From positions 1 through 22,440 of the forward strand of contig JAKIVW010000016.1 of assembly GCA_022750355.1 (NCBI GenBank): DNA of 22,440 nucleotides. The letters are read 5' to 3'. The notes under the pieces are model-generated. The model was not told where the DNA came from. It saw only the letters and a list, made by a program, of their open reading frames with translations, and searched no databases. The stretch is from Thermoplasmata archaeon (GTDB lineage Archaea; Thermoplasmatota; Thermoplasmata; Lutacidiplasmatales; UBA184). Positions 13,292 to 21,113 of the stretch are shown here, piece by piece. Numbering within the stretch: position 1 is the first letter of the stretch; each line of letters starts with the position of its first letter. The position numbers were made by a program, and so were the translations under genes.

Positions 13292-13307
13292 GACCCCGGA
13301 GGGGGTC
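13292..13307. promoter_or_regulatory. Short palindrome between divergent DUF99 and membrane-protein genes
   Basis: GACCCC (13292-13297) and GGGGTC (13302-13307) form a perfect 6-bp inverted repeat with a 4-base centre in the 33-base divergent spacer. It could be an operator serving both genes, but a match of this size is expected by chance in such GC-rich DNA. Confidence 0.2.
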
Positions 13308-13318
13308 CGCGGGCTCGG

Positions 13319-14242
13319 ATGGGGCCGCCGGTGATCAGCGTCCGATGTCCGGCCTGTGGGGGCCCGGTCACGGTCCTCCCGAGTCCGTCGCCCCCGACGC
13401 AATGGTTCCCGTGCCCCCATTGTCACGCCCCGGTGCCGGTGGTCCTCCCCCGCGACCCGCCTCCGCTCTACAGTTGGGAAGTCATTCCCGGCCTTTACCC
13501 CTACCTTCCGACCCCTCGGGTTCCCCGGTGGCGCGCGAGCCGGGCCGCGGCGGGCGCCCTCGTGAGCGTCGCGATCATCGCCGCGGTCCTCGCCGGGACC
13601 CTGGGGTACTACGCGGTCGCCGCGACCGTCCCCGCGAGCTTCTCCGTCTCGGGCACGATCACCCTTCAACCGAGCGGCGGGTCAAATCCCTATGCCGCGA
13701 TCGGAGCGTTGGTCGTGGCGACCGACGAAGCGGGCCACAATTATTCGACCAGCTCCGGGATCGACGGTGCGTTCGTCCTCAATCACTTACCTACGGGGGG
13801 GATCGCCGTCAACGTCTCGTTCCCCGGGTTCGCTCCGGAGACGGTCGACATCTTCCTCTCCTCGGTCTATTCGGCGGGCTCGAGCGAGCTCGATGTGACC
13901 CTCGTTGCCGGCAACGTCTCGAACGGGACGCTGGGCTCGGTCACTCCGTTCGTGAACCTGGAGACCTTTGTCGCGGCGATCGGCGGGGGCGTTGTGCTCC
14001 TGGGTCTGGTCGCCGCGATCGCCGGCGCGGCGGCGATCCTGACGCTCCGTTCCGATCGCCCGGCGCTCGGAGTGGTCGGGGGCGGCGCCGGCCTGTTCGC
14101 GCCCTTGGCGCTGGTCTTTCTCGACCTCGGGGACCCGTTCCCGATCCTCTTGGTGGCCAGCGCGCTCGTCGCGGCGATCGGTGGGTTTGCCCTCGGAATC
14201 CGCGCCATCGAGATGGGCATGATCGACGCGGCACCGGACTGA
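13319..14242 (+). CDS. Membrane protein with N-terminal zinc ribbon and extracellular carboxypeptidase-regulatory-like domain
   Basis: 307 residues; family not named. N-terminal zinc ribbon with Cys10, Cys13, Cys32 and Cys35 (CPAC ... CPHC), facing the cytoplasm. Then a basic Arg-rich patch and a first membrane helix at about 77-103. Residues 106-200 form a beta-rich domain resembling CarboxypepD_reg-like folds (SVSGTITLQPSGG, ALVVATDEAGHNYSTSSGIDGAFVLNHLPTGGIAVNVSFPGFAPE is the pattern across 110-174); it contains N-x-S/T sites and is probably outside the cell. Three more hydrophobic helices follow at about 216-243, 248-268 and 274-297. A sensing or surface role is plausible but unproven. 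Start ATG 13319; a GTG four codons later (13331) is an alternative. DUF72 follows 2-53 bases downstream depending on its start. Confidence 0.75.
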   Translation: MGPPVISVRCPACGGPVTVLPSPSPPTQWFPCPHCHAPVPVVLPRDPPPLYSWEVIPGLYPYLPTPRVPRWRASRAAAGALVSVAIIAAVLAGTLGYYAVAATVPASFSVSGTITLQPSGGSNPYAAIGALVVATDEAGHNYSTSSGIDGAFVLNHLPTGGIAVNVSFPGFAPETVDIFLSSVYSAGSSELDVTLVAGNVSNGTLGSVTPFVNLETFVAAIGGGVVLLGLVAAIAGAAAILTLRSDRPALGVVGGGAGLFAPLALVFLDLGDPFPILLVASALVAAIGGFALGIRAIEMGMIDAAPD

Positions 14243-14295
14243 CGGTGTCGAACGACCCAGGGGTTTTGGCCCCCGGCGGCGTACCGGCCGGCACG

Positions 14296-15117
14296 ATGGA
14301 GCTCCGAGTCGGGTGCTCGTCGTGGACCTCGGACGCGTGGGCCGGCCGGGTCTACCCCCGGGGGCTGGCCGACGGGGAACGTCTGTCGGTCTACGCGAAA
14401 CTGTTCGACACGGTCGAGGTGGACTCGACCTACTATCGGAGTCCGCCGCCGACCATGGTCGAGGGTTGGCGCCGGAAGACGCCGCCCGAATTCCGGTTCA
14501 CGCTCAAGTTTCCCCGCGACCTTCTCGACCCGAAAGTCCCGGTCGATACGGAGGCCGTGGCGAACTTCGTGGCCACGGCGCGACGATTGAACGAAAAGCT
14601 CGGCGCGATCCTCCTCCAGTTTCCGCCGTGGGTTCGGCCCGGGCGTTCCCAGGAGTTCCTCACCGGCCTGCTCGATGCCCTCGAGTCCGGCCCACGGTAC
14701 GCGGTCGAACTTCGCGAAGCCGGCTGGTTCCAGGGAGAGGTCCGGGAATGGTTGCTGAAGAACCTCCGCGACCGGCACATCGCCCTCGCCTGGTCCTATC
14801 TCACGTACGTCGAGGTACCCCCCGAGAGGACGGCCGATTTCGTCTACCTCCGTTTCATCGGGGATCACGAAACGATCCCCGCCGCCTCCCACGGCGAGGT
14901 CCGCGTGGACCGGTCCCCGGTCACCGCGCTCTGGGCGGCCCGGCTCCGCGACGTCCGTGACACCGCGCAGATGGCATTCGTGTTCTTCAACAATCACTAC
15001 GCCGGATTCGCCCCGGCCTCGGTGAACGATTTCCGTGTTGAAATGGGACTGCCGAAGGTCGACCACGGCCGACTGGCCCGAGGGGCCCGGCGGCTCGACG
15101 CGGACGAAGTGCCTTAG
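14296..15117 (+). CDS. DUF72 family protein (TIM-barrel-like)
   Basis: 273 residues. DUF72 proteins have a TIM-barrel-like fold; the function is not established. Signatures: MELRVGCSSWTSDAWAGRVYP split at the N-terminus, FDTVEVDSTYYRSPPP (residues 37-52), FRFTLKFPRDLL (near 66-77), GAILLQFPPWV (106-116), YAVELREAGWF (134-144), VYLRFIGDHE (184-193), and the C-terminal MAFVFFNNHYAGFAPASVNDF, which contains the NNHYAG block typical of the family. The ATG at 14296 fits the family start; an in-frame GTG at 14245, 2 bases after the previous stop, would add 17 unconserved residues. Its stop overlaps the stop of the convergent DUF2203 gene by 4 bases. Confidence 0.9.
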   Translation: MELRVGCSSWTSDAWAGRVYPRGLADGERLSVYAKLFDTVEVDSTYYRSPPPTMVEGWRRKTPPEFRFTLKFPRDLLDPKVPVDTEAVANFVATARRLNEKLGAILLQFPPWVRPGRSQEFLTGLLDALESGPRYAVELREAGWFQGEVREWLLKNLRDRHIALAWSYLTYVEVPPERTADFVYLRFIGDHETIPAASHGEVRVDRSPVTALWAARLRDVRDTAQMAFVFFNNHYAGFAPASVNDFRVEMGLPKVDHGRLARGARRLDADEVP

Positions 15118-15605
15118 GTGGGACCGCCGCGGCCGGTGGGCGCCGCATGGCGGGCGGAGGGGAGCGGTCGCCGCGCGCGGAACCCCGTGGTGAGCGTGTG
15201 GTAGTGCGCGACCTCCGGCTCCCCTCGGAGCCAGCAGAGGTAAACGACCTCGCCGCCGACATATCCGTAGAAGTCGACCAGCCCGGACTCGACATCCCGG
15301 AGTTCGATGGCTTCCCGCTGGAGCGACCCCACCGATTCCTCGAGACGCTGGGTGAGATTCGCCCACTCCGAGTCGAGTTGGTTCTTCCGTTCGTGGTCGG
15401 CATGGTCCGGGGCGTCGATCTCCTTTCCCCAGAACTCCTGCAGCCGACGCAACTCGGTGTGGACTTCGCCCAGGCGCACGGTCCATGCCCGGAGGCGGGG
15501 CAACAGCTCTTCGAGCTCGGGTACCCTCGCGTTGGCCTCCTCCACCGTCCACAGGCGGGACGGGTTCACCTCGGATGGGTCGGGTGGGGGCTCTGCGCGT
15601 GCCAT
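15114..15605 (-). CDS. DUF2203 family protein
   Basis: 163 residues, soluble. The match to the small DUF2203 family is clear from LWTVEEANARVPELEELLPRL (18-38, opening signature), a long central coiled-coil-like helix region (40-100) and the closing block GLVDFYGYVGGEVVYLCW followed by GEPEVAHYHTLTTGF (about 108-142). The function is unknown; the conserved Trp/His-rich end suggests a binding pocket. The last 20 residues are a Pro/Gly/Arg tail. The ATG at 15605 is about 23-30 bases downstream of a TATA box (15628-15635), so the mRNA is probably leaderless. It converges on DUF72 with overlapping stop codons. Confidence 0.88.
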   Translation of the reverse strand: MARAEPPPDPSEVNPSRLWTVEEANARVPELEELLPRLRAWTVRLGEVHTELRRLQEFWGKEIDAPDHADHERKNQLDSEWANLTQRLEESVGSLQREAIELRDVESGLVDFYGYVGGEVVYLCWLRGEPEVAHYHTLTTGFRARRPLPSARHAAPTGRGGPT

Positions 15606-15627
15606 CGTCTAGGAAAAGCGTCGCAGA

Positions 15628-15635
15628 GTATTTAC
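15628..15635 (-). promoter_or_regulatory. TATA box of the DUF2203 gene
   Basis: On the minus strand this reads CGTAAATAC across 15636-15628, 23-31 bases before the ATG at 15605. The spacing implies transcription starting at the start codon. Confidence 0.55.
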
Positions 15636-15746
15636 GCACGTGATGGGGGCGGGGTAACCAGACCCGGAGCGCGTTCGGACGGCCCGCGACCGACCGGGAC
15701 CGTGGTACGAGAGACGACGATCGCTGGGTCCGGCCGCAGGCACGAA

Positions 15747-15756
15747 TCGTTAAACT
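15747..15756 (+). promoter_or_regulatory. TATA-like box of the tdh-kbl operon
   Basis: TCGTTAAACT is the only AT-rich block upstream of tdh and lies 31-40 bases before the GTG at 15787. The mRNA would have a leader of about 8-12 bases, which includes a GAGGAGA Shine-Dalgarno sequence at 15777-15783. Confidence 0.5.
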
Positions 15757-15786
15757 CGCCCTCTTCTCTCCGGGTCGAGGAGATTC

Positions 15787-16848
15787 GTGCAGGCCGTGGT
15801 CAAGGCCCACCGGGGACCCGGTGGAGAGGTCGTGACGGTGCCGACCCCGACCCCCTCCGACGACGAGGTCCTGGTCCGCGTCCGGGCTTCGTCCATCTGT
15901 GGGACCGACGTCCACATCTGGAAATGGAACGCCTGGGCGGAAGAACGGGTCCGTAAGGTCCCGATGATCTTCGGACACGAGCTGAGCGGCGAGGTCGTTG
16001 AGGTCGGGAAGCGGGTCCGGAGCCTGGCGGTGGGGGACCACGTTTCGGCGGAAACCCACATCGTCGACGGTACGTGCTATCAGTGCAAGACCGGCCGCAT
16101 GCACATTTGCGCGAACGTGCAGGTGTTGGGGGTCGACCGCGACGGCGTGTTCGCGGAGTATGCGGTACTGCCCGAACTCAACGCTTGGAAGAACGACCCG
16201 AAATTGGATCCGGCCATCGCCTCGATGCAGGAACCGCTCGGCAACGCGGTCCACTCGCTCCTTCCGGAGGACAACCTGGAGGACATCGCCGGAAAGACCG
16301 TACTCATCACGGGGGCCGGCCCGATCGGATTGCTGGCGATCGCCGTGGCGAAGTCGCTCGGGGCGGAGAAGGTGATCGCGACCGAGGTGAACCGGGTCCG
16401 ATTCGATCTCGCCCGGAAAATGGGCGCGGACCTCGTGCTCAATCCGGTGGAGGAGGGTGATCGTATCGTTCGGACGATCCGGGACGCCACCTACGGTCGA
16501 GGGGTGGACGTTGCGTGCGAGATGTCCGGGCACCCGAGCGGTTTTGCCCTCGTCTTCGACGCCCTCACCCCGGGGGGGCGCGTCTCGCTCCTCGGCCTTC
16601 TCGACCGGCCGACGACGATCGATGTGGACAGCGCGCTCATCTTCAAGGCGGCGCGGGTCCACGGCATCTTCGGTCGCCGGATGTTCGAGACCTGGTTCCA
16701 GGTCAAAGGTCTCCTGGCCATCCCGGCCTTCCGGGAGAAGGTCGCCCAGATCATCACGCACCGAGTCCCGATCCCGGAGCTCGCCCGCGCGATGGACCTG
16801 ATCGATTCGACCCAAGCCGCGAAGGTGTCGCTCGAGGCACGATGGTGA
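15787..16848 (+). CDS. tdh: L-threonine 3-dehydrogenase
   Basis: Zinc- and NAD-dependent medium-chain dehydrogenase oxidising L-threonine to 2-amino-3-ketobutyrate. 353 residues, family length. Catalytic zinc site: Cys38 in SSICGTDVHIWKWN, His64-Glu65 in FGHELSG and Glu149. NAD-binding Rossmann motif GAGPIG (176-181), with Glu200 ending the second strand, consistent with NAD preference. The structural-zinc loop reads VDGTCYQCKTGRMHIC: Cys97, Cys100 and Cys108 are present, but the first ligand of the usual four is Asp94. The C-terminal blocks GIFGRRMFETW and the KVSLEARW end are typical TDH. GTG start with GAGGAGA just upstream. Followed 4 bases later by kbl, the enzyme that uses its unstable product. 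Confidence 0.95.
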   Translation: MQAVVKAHRGPGGEVVTVPTPTPSDDEVLVRVRASSICGTDVHIWKWNAWAEERVRKVPMIFGHELSGEVVEVGKRVRSLAVGDHVSAETHIVDGTCYQCKTGRMHICANVQVLGVDRDGVFAEYAVLPELNAWKNDPKLDPAIASMQEPLGNAVHSLLPEDNLEDIAGKTVLITGAGPIGLLAIAVAKSLGAEKVIATEVNRVRFDLARKMGADLVLNPVEEGDRIVRTIRDATYGRGVDVACEMSGHPSGFALVFDALTPGGRVSLLGLLDRPTTIDVDSALIFKAARVHGIFGRRMFETWFQVKGLLAIPAFREKVAQIITHRVPIPELARAMDLIDSTQAAKVSLEARW

Positions 16849-16852
16849 GCCG

Positions 16853-18049
16853 GTGACCCGGGATCCCGACCGCTTCCTAGGGGAGGAGGTCGACCAGCTG
16901 GTCGCCGCCGAACTGGATTGGAAGTTACGGGTCCTCGGCGGGCCAAGCTCCCCGTGGTGCACGGTCGACGGGAAAAAGGTCCTCATGTTCTGCTCGAACA
17001 ATTACCTCGGACTCTCCAACCATCCCAAGCTGAAGGAGGCCGCCATCGAGGCGATCCGGACGCACGGGGTAGGGTCTGGTTCGGTCCGCCCGATCGCCGG
17101 GACGATGGACCTGCACGTGGAGCTCGAGGAGCGGCTCGCTCGGTTCAAGGGGGCGGAGGCGTCGCTGGTCTACCAGTCCGGATTCGCCACCAACTCCGGG
17201 TTGATCCCCCAGCTCGTCGGGGAGGGCGACCTGGTCATCAGTGACGCATTGAACCATGGGAGCATCGTCGATGGGGTCCGACTCTCCCGGGCGGAGCGGA
17301 GCGTCTACAAGCACTGCGACATGGACGACCTCGCGCGGCTCCTGGACGAGGCGGAACATCACGCGCCGAACTACCGACGCATCCTGATCATCTCCGACGG
17401 CGTCTTCTCGATGGACGGCGACATCGCTCCCCTCGACCGGATCGCCGCGCTCGGGGCCGAGCACGGCGCGATGGTCTACGTGGACGATGCGCACGGGGAA
17501 GGCGTGCTCGGCGACGGCGGCCGCGGGATCGTCTCCCACTTCCACCTCGGTCGAGACCGGGTGCAGGTCGAGATGGGGACGTTCTCCAAGGCGTTCGGCG
17601 TGGTCGGCGGCCACATCTCCGGCTCGAAGAACCTGCGCCGATTCGCGTTCAACAAATCGCGCACCTGGCTGCTGAGCGGGTCCCATCCTCCGGCGGTCGC
17701 GGCGGCGTGCATCGCGGCGGTGGACGTGCTCGAGCACGAGCCCGAACACGTCGAACGCCTCTGGCGTCACACGCGACGGTTCAAGACGGCGATGCGCGAC
17801 CTCGGGTTCGACACGGGCCAGAGTGAGACGCCGATCACCCCCGTGATCGTCGGAGAGAGCTCGAAGGCGCGGCGGATGAGCGAACGGCTGTTCGAGCTGG
17901 GCGTGTTCGCGCTCCCGATCGTTTTCCCGATGGTCGCGAAGGATCGGGCTCGGATCCGAACGATCATGAACGCGGCCCTCTCGGAGGAGGACGTTACGTT
18001 CGCCATCGGCGCCTTCGAAAAAGCCGGACGCGAACTGGCGTTGATCTAG
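16853..18049 (+). CDS. kbl: Glycine C-acetyltransferase (2-amino-3-ketobutyrate CoA ligase)
   Basis: PLP enzyme of the alpha-oxoamine synthase family that cleaves 2-amino-3-ketobutyrate with CoA to glycine and acetyl-CoA. 398 residues. Typical blocks: CSNNYLGLSNHPKLKEAA (47-64), GSGSVRPIAGTMDLHVELEE (74-93), DALNHGSIVDG with His135 stacking on PLP, VYVDDAHGEGVLG with Asp211 and His214, and the Schiff-base Lys246 in GTFSKAFGVVGGH. GTG start at 16853, 4 bases after the tdh stop. Together with tdh this makes threonine a source of glycine and acetyl-CoA. Related enzymes (BioF, ALAS) share the fold, but tdh as neighbour settles the assignment. Confidence 0.95.
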   Translation: MTRDPDRFLGEEVDQLVAAELDWKLRVLGGPSSPWCTVDGKKVLMFCSNNYLGLSNHPKLKEAAIEAIRTHGVGSGSVRPIAGTMDLHVELEERLARFKGAEASLVYQSGFATNSGLIPQLVGEGDLVISDALNHGSIVDGVRLSRAERSVYKHCDMDDLARLLDEAEHHAPNYRRILIISDGVFSMDGDIAPLDRIAALGAEHGAMVYVDDAHGEGVLGDGGRGIVSHFHLGRDRVQVEMGTFSKAFGVVGGHISGSKNLRRFAFNKSRTWLLSGSHPPAVAAACIAAVDVLEHEPEHVERLWRHTRRFKTAMRDLGFDTGQSETPITPVIVGESSKARRMSERLFELGVFALPIVFPMVAKDRARIRTIMNAALSEEDVTFAIGAFEKAGRELALI

Positions 18050-18120
18050 GTCGGGCTCGGCCCGAAGGCGGGGAACGGGCCGGTCCTCGAGACCTGCGAA
18101 CGGTGGGGGGAGAAGGGCCG

Positions 18121-18206
18121 CGCCGGAGCGGAGTTCTCTACGCGCGCGTTCGGTGCGCCGGGCCGCGAACTCGTCTCGCTCGCCGAGACGACGCGCCGCT
18201 CCGGCG
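18121..18206. other. Structured intergenic element, possible small RNA or terminator
   Basis: An 11-bp perfect inverted repeat, CGCCGGAGCGG (18121-18131) and CCGCTCCGGCG (18196-18206), encloses two further hairpins. AGTTC (18132-18136) pairs with GAACT (18167-18171) around an internal GCGC hairpin. CGTCTCG (18172-18178) pairs with CGAGACG (18184-18190) on a 5-base loop. The result is a three-way junction of 86 bases in the 241-base gap between kbl and the ribosomal operon. No coding frame here looks real. It could be an ncRNA, a kbl 3'-end structure, or chance pairing in GC-rich DNA. No U-tract follows. Confidence 0.35.
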
Positions 18207-18231
18207 AGATTTCCGCATTCTCCTTAGGTGG

Positions 18232-18241
18232 GGTTATATAG
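18232..18241 (+). promoter_or_regulatory. Strong TATA box of the ribosomal protein operon
   Basis: GGTTATATAG is the best TATA match in the window. Transcription would start near 18262-18266, giving a leader of about 25-30 bases before the uL3 ATG at 18291. The leader contains a GGAGG at about 18267-18271. Confidence 0.8.
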
Positions 18242-18290
18242 GGTACCTTTCTCCCCCGTCCCCACCGGAGGCAGGACCCCCTATCGACAC

Positions 18291-19289
18291 ATGGCCCGTC
18301 ATCGTCCACGGCGAGGTTCTCTCGCCTTTTCACCGCGTTCCCGTTCCGTACGGCCGGTCCCGCGGATTCGCTCCTGGGCGCCCGGCCCCAAGCAACCCGC
18401 GCTCGAAGGGTTCGCCGGCTTCAAGGTCGGCATGACCCACGCCTTCATGGTCGACTATCGAAAGCGGTCGACCACCGCCGGACAAGAAGTCTCCGTGCCG
18501 GTCACCGTCATCGAGGTGCCCCCGCTTCGTGCGGCGGGAGCCCGGGTGTACGCGAGCACCCCCTACGGCCGCCACGTCGTGGCTGAGGTCTGGGGCGGAG
18601 GACTGATCGAGGAGCTGGATCGGAAGATCCCGACCCATTCCGAGAGCGGTCCGGAAGCGCTCGCCGCGTTCGGCCAGGCGACCGGTGACGAAGTTCGCCT
18701 GATCGTCTACACCCAGCCCCACATGATCACGGGGATGGGCTCGAAGACCCCCTCCCTGTTCGAGGTCCGCATCTCCGGCGAAAAGTTTGACGAGCGGCGC
18801 GCCTTTGCCCTCGCCTCGCTCGGCAAGGAGATCACGGCCGAGGAGCTCACGAAGGAAGGCGAGTTCCTCGACGTCCTGGGCGTCACCAAGGGGTTCGGGT
18901 TCCAGGGCCATATCCAACGCTGGGGGGTCAAGCTGCAGCCGCGCAAGAACTCCAAGCACCGGCGAATGATCGGAACGCTCGGACCGCACAACCCGAGCTT
19001 CGTGACCTACCGGATCCCGCAGGCCGGGCAACAGGGCTACCACCGACGAACCCAGTTCAACATGCGCGTGCTCCGGGTCGTTCGCGACCCGCGCGCGGAC
19101 CCGATCACTCCCGCCGGCGGCTTCCCGCATTACGGCGAAGTCCGAACCACCTGCATCCTCCTTCACGGATCGGTTCCCGGCCCCGCCAAGCGACTCCTCC
19201 GGTTCCGCACCCCGCTCCGCAGCAAGGTCGCGACGGTGGAGAAAGTCGACATTCGTTATCTCAGCACCCGCTCGAAGCAGGGGGCCTGA
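18291..19289 (+). CDS. rpl3: 50S ribosomal protein uL3
   Basis: Large-subunit protein next to the peptidyl transferase centre. 332 residues, archaeal length. The start MARHRPRRGSLAFSPR at ATG 18291 is the classic archaeal/eukaryotic uL3 opening; the open frame further upstream would run through the promoter. Other signatures: FAGFKVGMTHAFMVDY near residue 43, DVLGVTKGFGFQGHIQRWG (about 197-215) and a conserved basic run LQPRKNSKHRRMIGTLGPHNP (219-239). First gene of the ribosomal run. Its TGA shares one base with the uL4 ATG. Confidence 0.98.
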   Translation: MARHRPRRGSLAFSPRSRSVRPVPRIRSWAPGPKQPALEGFAGFKVGMTHAFMVDYRKRSTTAGQEVSVPVTVIEVPPLRAAGARVYASTPYGRHVVAEVWGGGLIEELDRKIPTHSESGPEALAAFGQATGDEVRLIVYTQPHMITGMGSKTPSLFEVRISGEKFDERRAFALASLGKEITAEELTKEGEFLDVLGVTKGFGFQGHIQRWGVKLQPRKNSKHRRMIGTLGPHNPSFVTYRIPQAGQQGYHRRTQFNMRVLRVVRDPRADPITPAGGFPHYGEVRTTCILLHGSVPGPAKRLLRFRTPLRSKVATVEKVDIRYLSTRSKQGA

Positions 19290-20122
19290 TGTCGAGCACG
19301 ACGGCGGCGGAACCCGCGACGCCGGTCGAGCATGTCGCACCCCACCACCGCGTCCACATCGTCGGCCTCGACGGAAAGGCCGGGACCCATCAGGTGACCC
19401 TTCCTCTCGCCTTCTCCCAGGCCGTGCGCCCGGATCTGATTCGCCGAGCGGTCGTCGCCGCCCAGTCCCACCGGAGGCAGCCCTACGGTACATCGCTGAC
19501 CGGCGGACTCCGCCACTCGACGCGCTGGTCGGGGAAGGGGAAGGGCGTCTCTCGTTCTCCGAGACTCATGGATTCGATGCGGGGCGCCCAGGCGCCGAAC
19601 ACGGTCGGAGGTCGACCGGCACATCCTCCGCGCGTGGACCGGATCTGGACCAAGAAGATCAACCGAAAGGAATCGAGGTTGGCATTCGCCTCTGCGCTCG
19701 CGGCCACCCGGGAAACGTCGCTCGTGACGGCTCGGGGCCACGACCTTCCCGACGGTCTCCATCTCCCGCTCATCCTCGAGGATCCGGTCGAGAACATCCA
19801 GACCACGAAGGAGGCTCGGGCGCTGCTCGAGCGTCTCCAGTTGTGGCCGGACATCCAACGGGCGCGCGACGGGACGCAGCTCAAATCCGGGCGCGCCCGC
19901 CGGCGCGGCCGGGGCCGCCGAGTCCCTCGCAGCGTTCTCGTGGTCACGAGTCTCCCGAACCGGGCTCTGGGGTTCCGTAACCTCTCGGGGGTCGAGGTCG
20001 TTTCCGCCCAACGGCTGGCGACCGAGGATCTGGCTCCCGGAGGGGACCCGGCCCGTCTGACGCTGTATTCGCTCGCCGCGCTCGAGTTGCTCCGGATCCG
20101 ACTGAAGGAGCCGACCGCATGA
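19289..20122 (+). CDS. rpl4: 50S ribosomal protein uL4
   Basis: Large-subunit exit-tunnel protein, 277 residues. The archaeal/eukaryotic uL4 extended loop is visible as QPYGTSLTGGLRHSTRWSGK (64-83) and GAQAPNTVGGRPAHPPR (98-114), followed by NRKESRLAFASALAAT. The C-terminal half carries SGRARRRGRGRRVPRSVLVV. The extra 18 N-terminal residues before VHIVGLDGKAG are loose and unconserved. ATG overlaps the uL3 stop by one base and its own stop overlaps the uL23 ATG, so translation is coupled. Confidence 0.97.
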   Translation: MSSTTAAEPATPVEHVAPHHRVHIVGLDGKAGTHQVTLPLAFSQAVRPDLIRRAVVAAQSHRRQPYGTSLTGGLRHSTRWSGKGKGVSRSPRLMDSMRGAQAPNTVGGRPAHPPRVDRIWTKKINRKESRLAFASALAATRETSLVTARGHDLPDGLHLPLILEDPVENIQTTKEARALLERLQLWPDIQRARDGTQLKSGRARRRGRGRRVPRSVLVVTSLPNRALGFRNLSGVEVVSAQRLATEDLAPGGDPARLTLYSLAALELLRIRLKEPTA

Positions 20123-20382
20123 CGCAGCTCCGGCACCGGATCATCCTCCACGCCTACGTCACCGAAAAGTCGATGGACGAAATGGAGCGCCTGAACAAGC
20201 TCGAGTTCGTCGTCGACTCCCGCGCCAACCGAGCCGAGATCCGGCGGGCGGTCGAAGAGACGTACCAGTGCAAGGTGGAGAAGGTCAACGTCAAGATCGT
20301 ACGTGTCGGGAAGATCGCGACCGTCCGTTTCAAGAAGGAATACTCGGCCGAGGACATCGGCAGCCGAGCGGGAGTGTTCTAG
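20119..20382 (+). CDS. rpl23: 50S ribosomal protein uL23
   Basis: 87-residue large-subunit protein at the tunnel exit, docking site for SRP and other nascent-chain factors. Recognised by ILHAYVTEKSMDEMERLNKL (split across 10-29), VVDSRANRAEIRRAVEETY (32-50) and the closing VKIVRVGKIATVRFKKEYSA. The length is normal for archaea. The ATG overlaps the uL4 stop (ATGA). Two bases separate its stop from the uL2 start. Confidence 0.96.
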   Translation: MTQLRHRIILHAYVTEKSMDEMERLNKLEFVVDSRANRAEIRRAVEETYQCKVEKVNVKIVRVGKIATVRFKKEYSAEDIGSRAGVF

Positions 20383-20384
20383 CG

Positions 20385-21113
20385 ATGGGAAAGCGCATCA
20401 TCTCCCGTCGCCGCGGGTCGGGAACTCCGACATACCAATCCCCGAGTCACCGCCACCACGGCCCGATCTACCATCCGTCCGAGGCGATGGTGGGGGACGG
20501 GAAGGTCGTCTCGATCCAGATGGCCCCCGGGCGCTCGGCGCCCGTGGTCGAGGTTACCGGGCCCGACGGCTCCACGGTTCGGATGCTCGCGACCGCGGGG
20601 ATCGCGACCGGCGACACCGTCGCGTTCCACGAGGGAAAGGTCGATCGAGGGTCGATCATGCCGCTCTCCCGTATTCCGGACGGCACGCTCGTCTGCAACA
20701 TCGAGGTCAAGCCGTTCGACGGCGGACGGCTCGTGCGCGCCGCGGGGGGCAGCGCCCTCGTCACGGCCCACGCGGCCGGAGAGGTCACGATCCAACTCCC
20801 TTCCGGTGATTTCAAGCGATTCCTCGAGACCTGCCGCGCCCAGGTCGGTGCGGTCGGCGGTGGTGGCCGTCTCGAACGTCCGATCATCAAGGCCGGAAAG
20901 AAGTTCCACATGACCCGCTCACTGGCGCGCGCCCCGCTGAAAGTGCGCGGGGTCGCGATGAACCCGGTCAACCACCCGTTCGGCGGAGGCGCCCACCAGC
21001 ACGTCGGTCGCCCGAGCACGGTTTCGAGTGGGACGTGGCCCGGTGCCAAGGTCGGTCGGTTCTCCCGCTCCATCCGCAAGAAGCGCCGCAAGGACCGCGA
21101 GAAGAGGACCTAG
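20385..21113 (+). CDS. rpl2: 50S ribosomal protein uL2
   Basis: 242-residue protein needed for subunit association and the peptidyl transferase centre. The N-terminal MGKRIISRRRGSGTPTYQSP is archaeal. The C-terminal catalytic-region loop reads GVAMNPVNHPFGGGAHQHVG (188-207), with the universally conserved histidine of the HPFGGG loop in place. The end SRSIRKKRRKDREKR is a strongly basic tail. ATG at 20385; the stop is immediately followed by the uS19 ATG without spacing. Confidence 0.98.
   Translation: MGKRIISRRRGSGTPTYQSPSHRHHGPIYHPSEAMVGDGKVVSIQMAPGRSAPVVEVTGPDGSTVRMLATAGIATGDTVAFHEGKVDRGSIMPLSRIPDGTLVCNIEVKPFDGGRLVRAAGGSALVTAHAAGEVTIQLPSGDFKRFLETCRAQVGAVGGGGRLERPIIKAGKKFHMTRSLARAPLKVRGVAMNPVNHPFGGGAHQHVGRPSTVSSGTWPGAKVGRFSRSIRKKRRKDREKRT

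Noticed and set aside
13286..13669. N-terminal extension of the DUF99 gene
   Set aside because: The extra residues are charged, low-complexity, and antisense to the zinc ribbon of the membrane protein. The family start motif is at residue 8 when TTG 13285 is used.
13867..17001. Very long open frame on the minus strand (over 1000 codons)
   Set aside because: It runs antisense through DUF72, DUF2203 and tdh, and its translation is Arg/Pro/Gly-rich without any conserved motif. GC-rich DNA leaves such shadow frames open.
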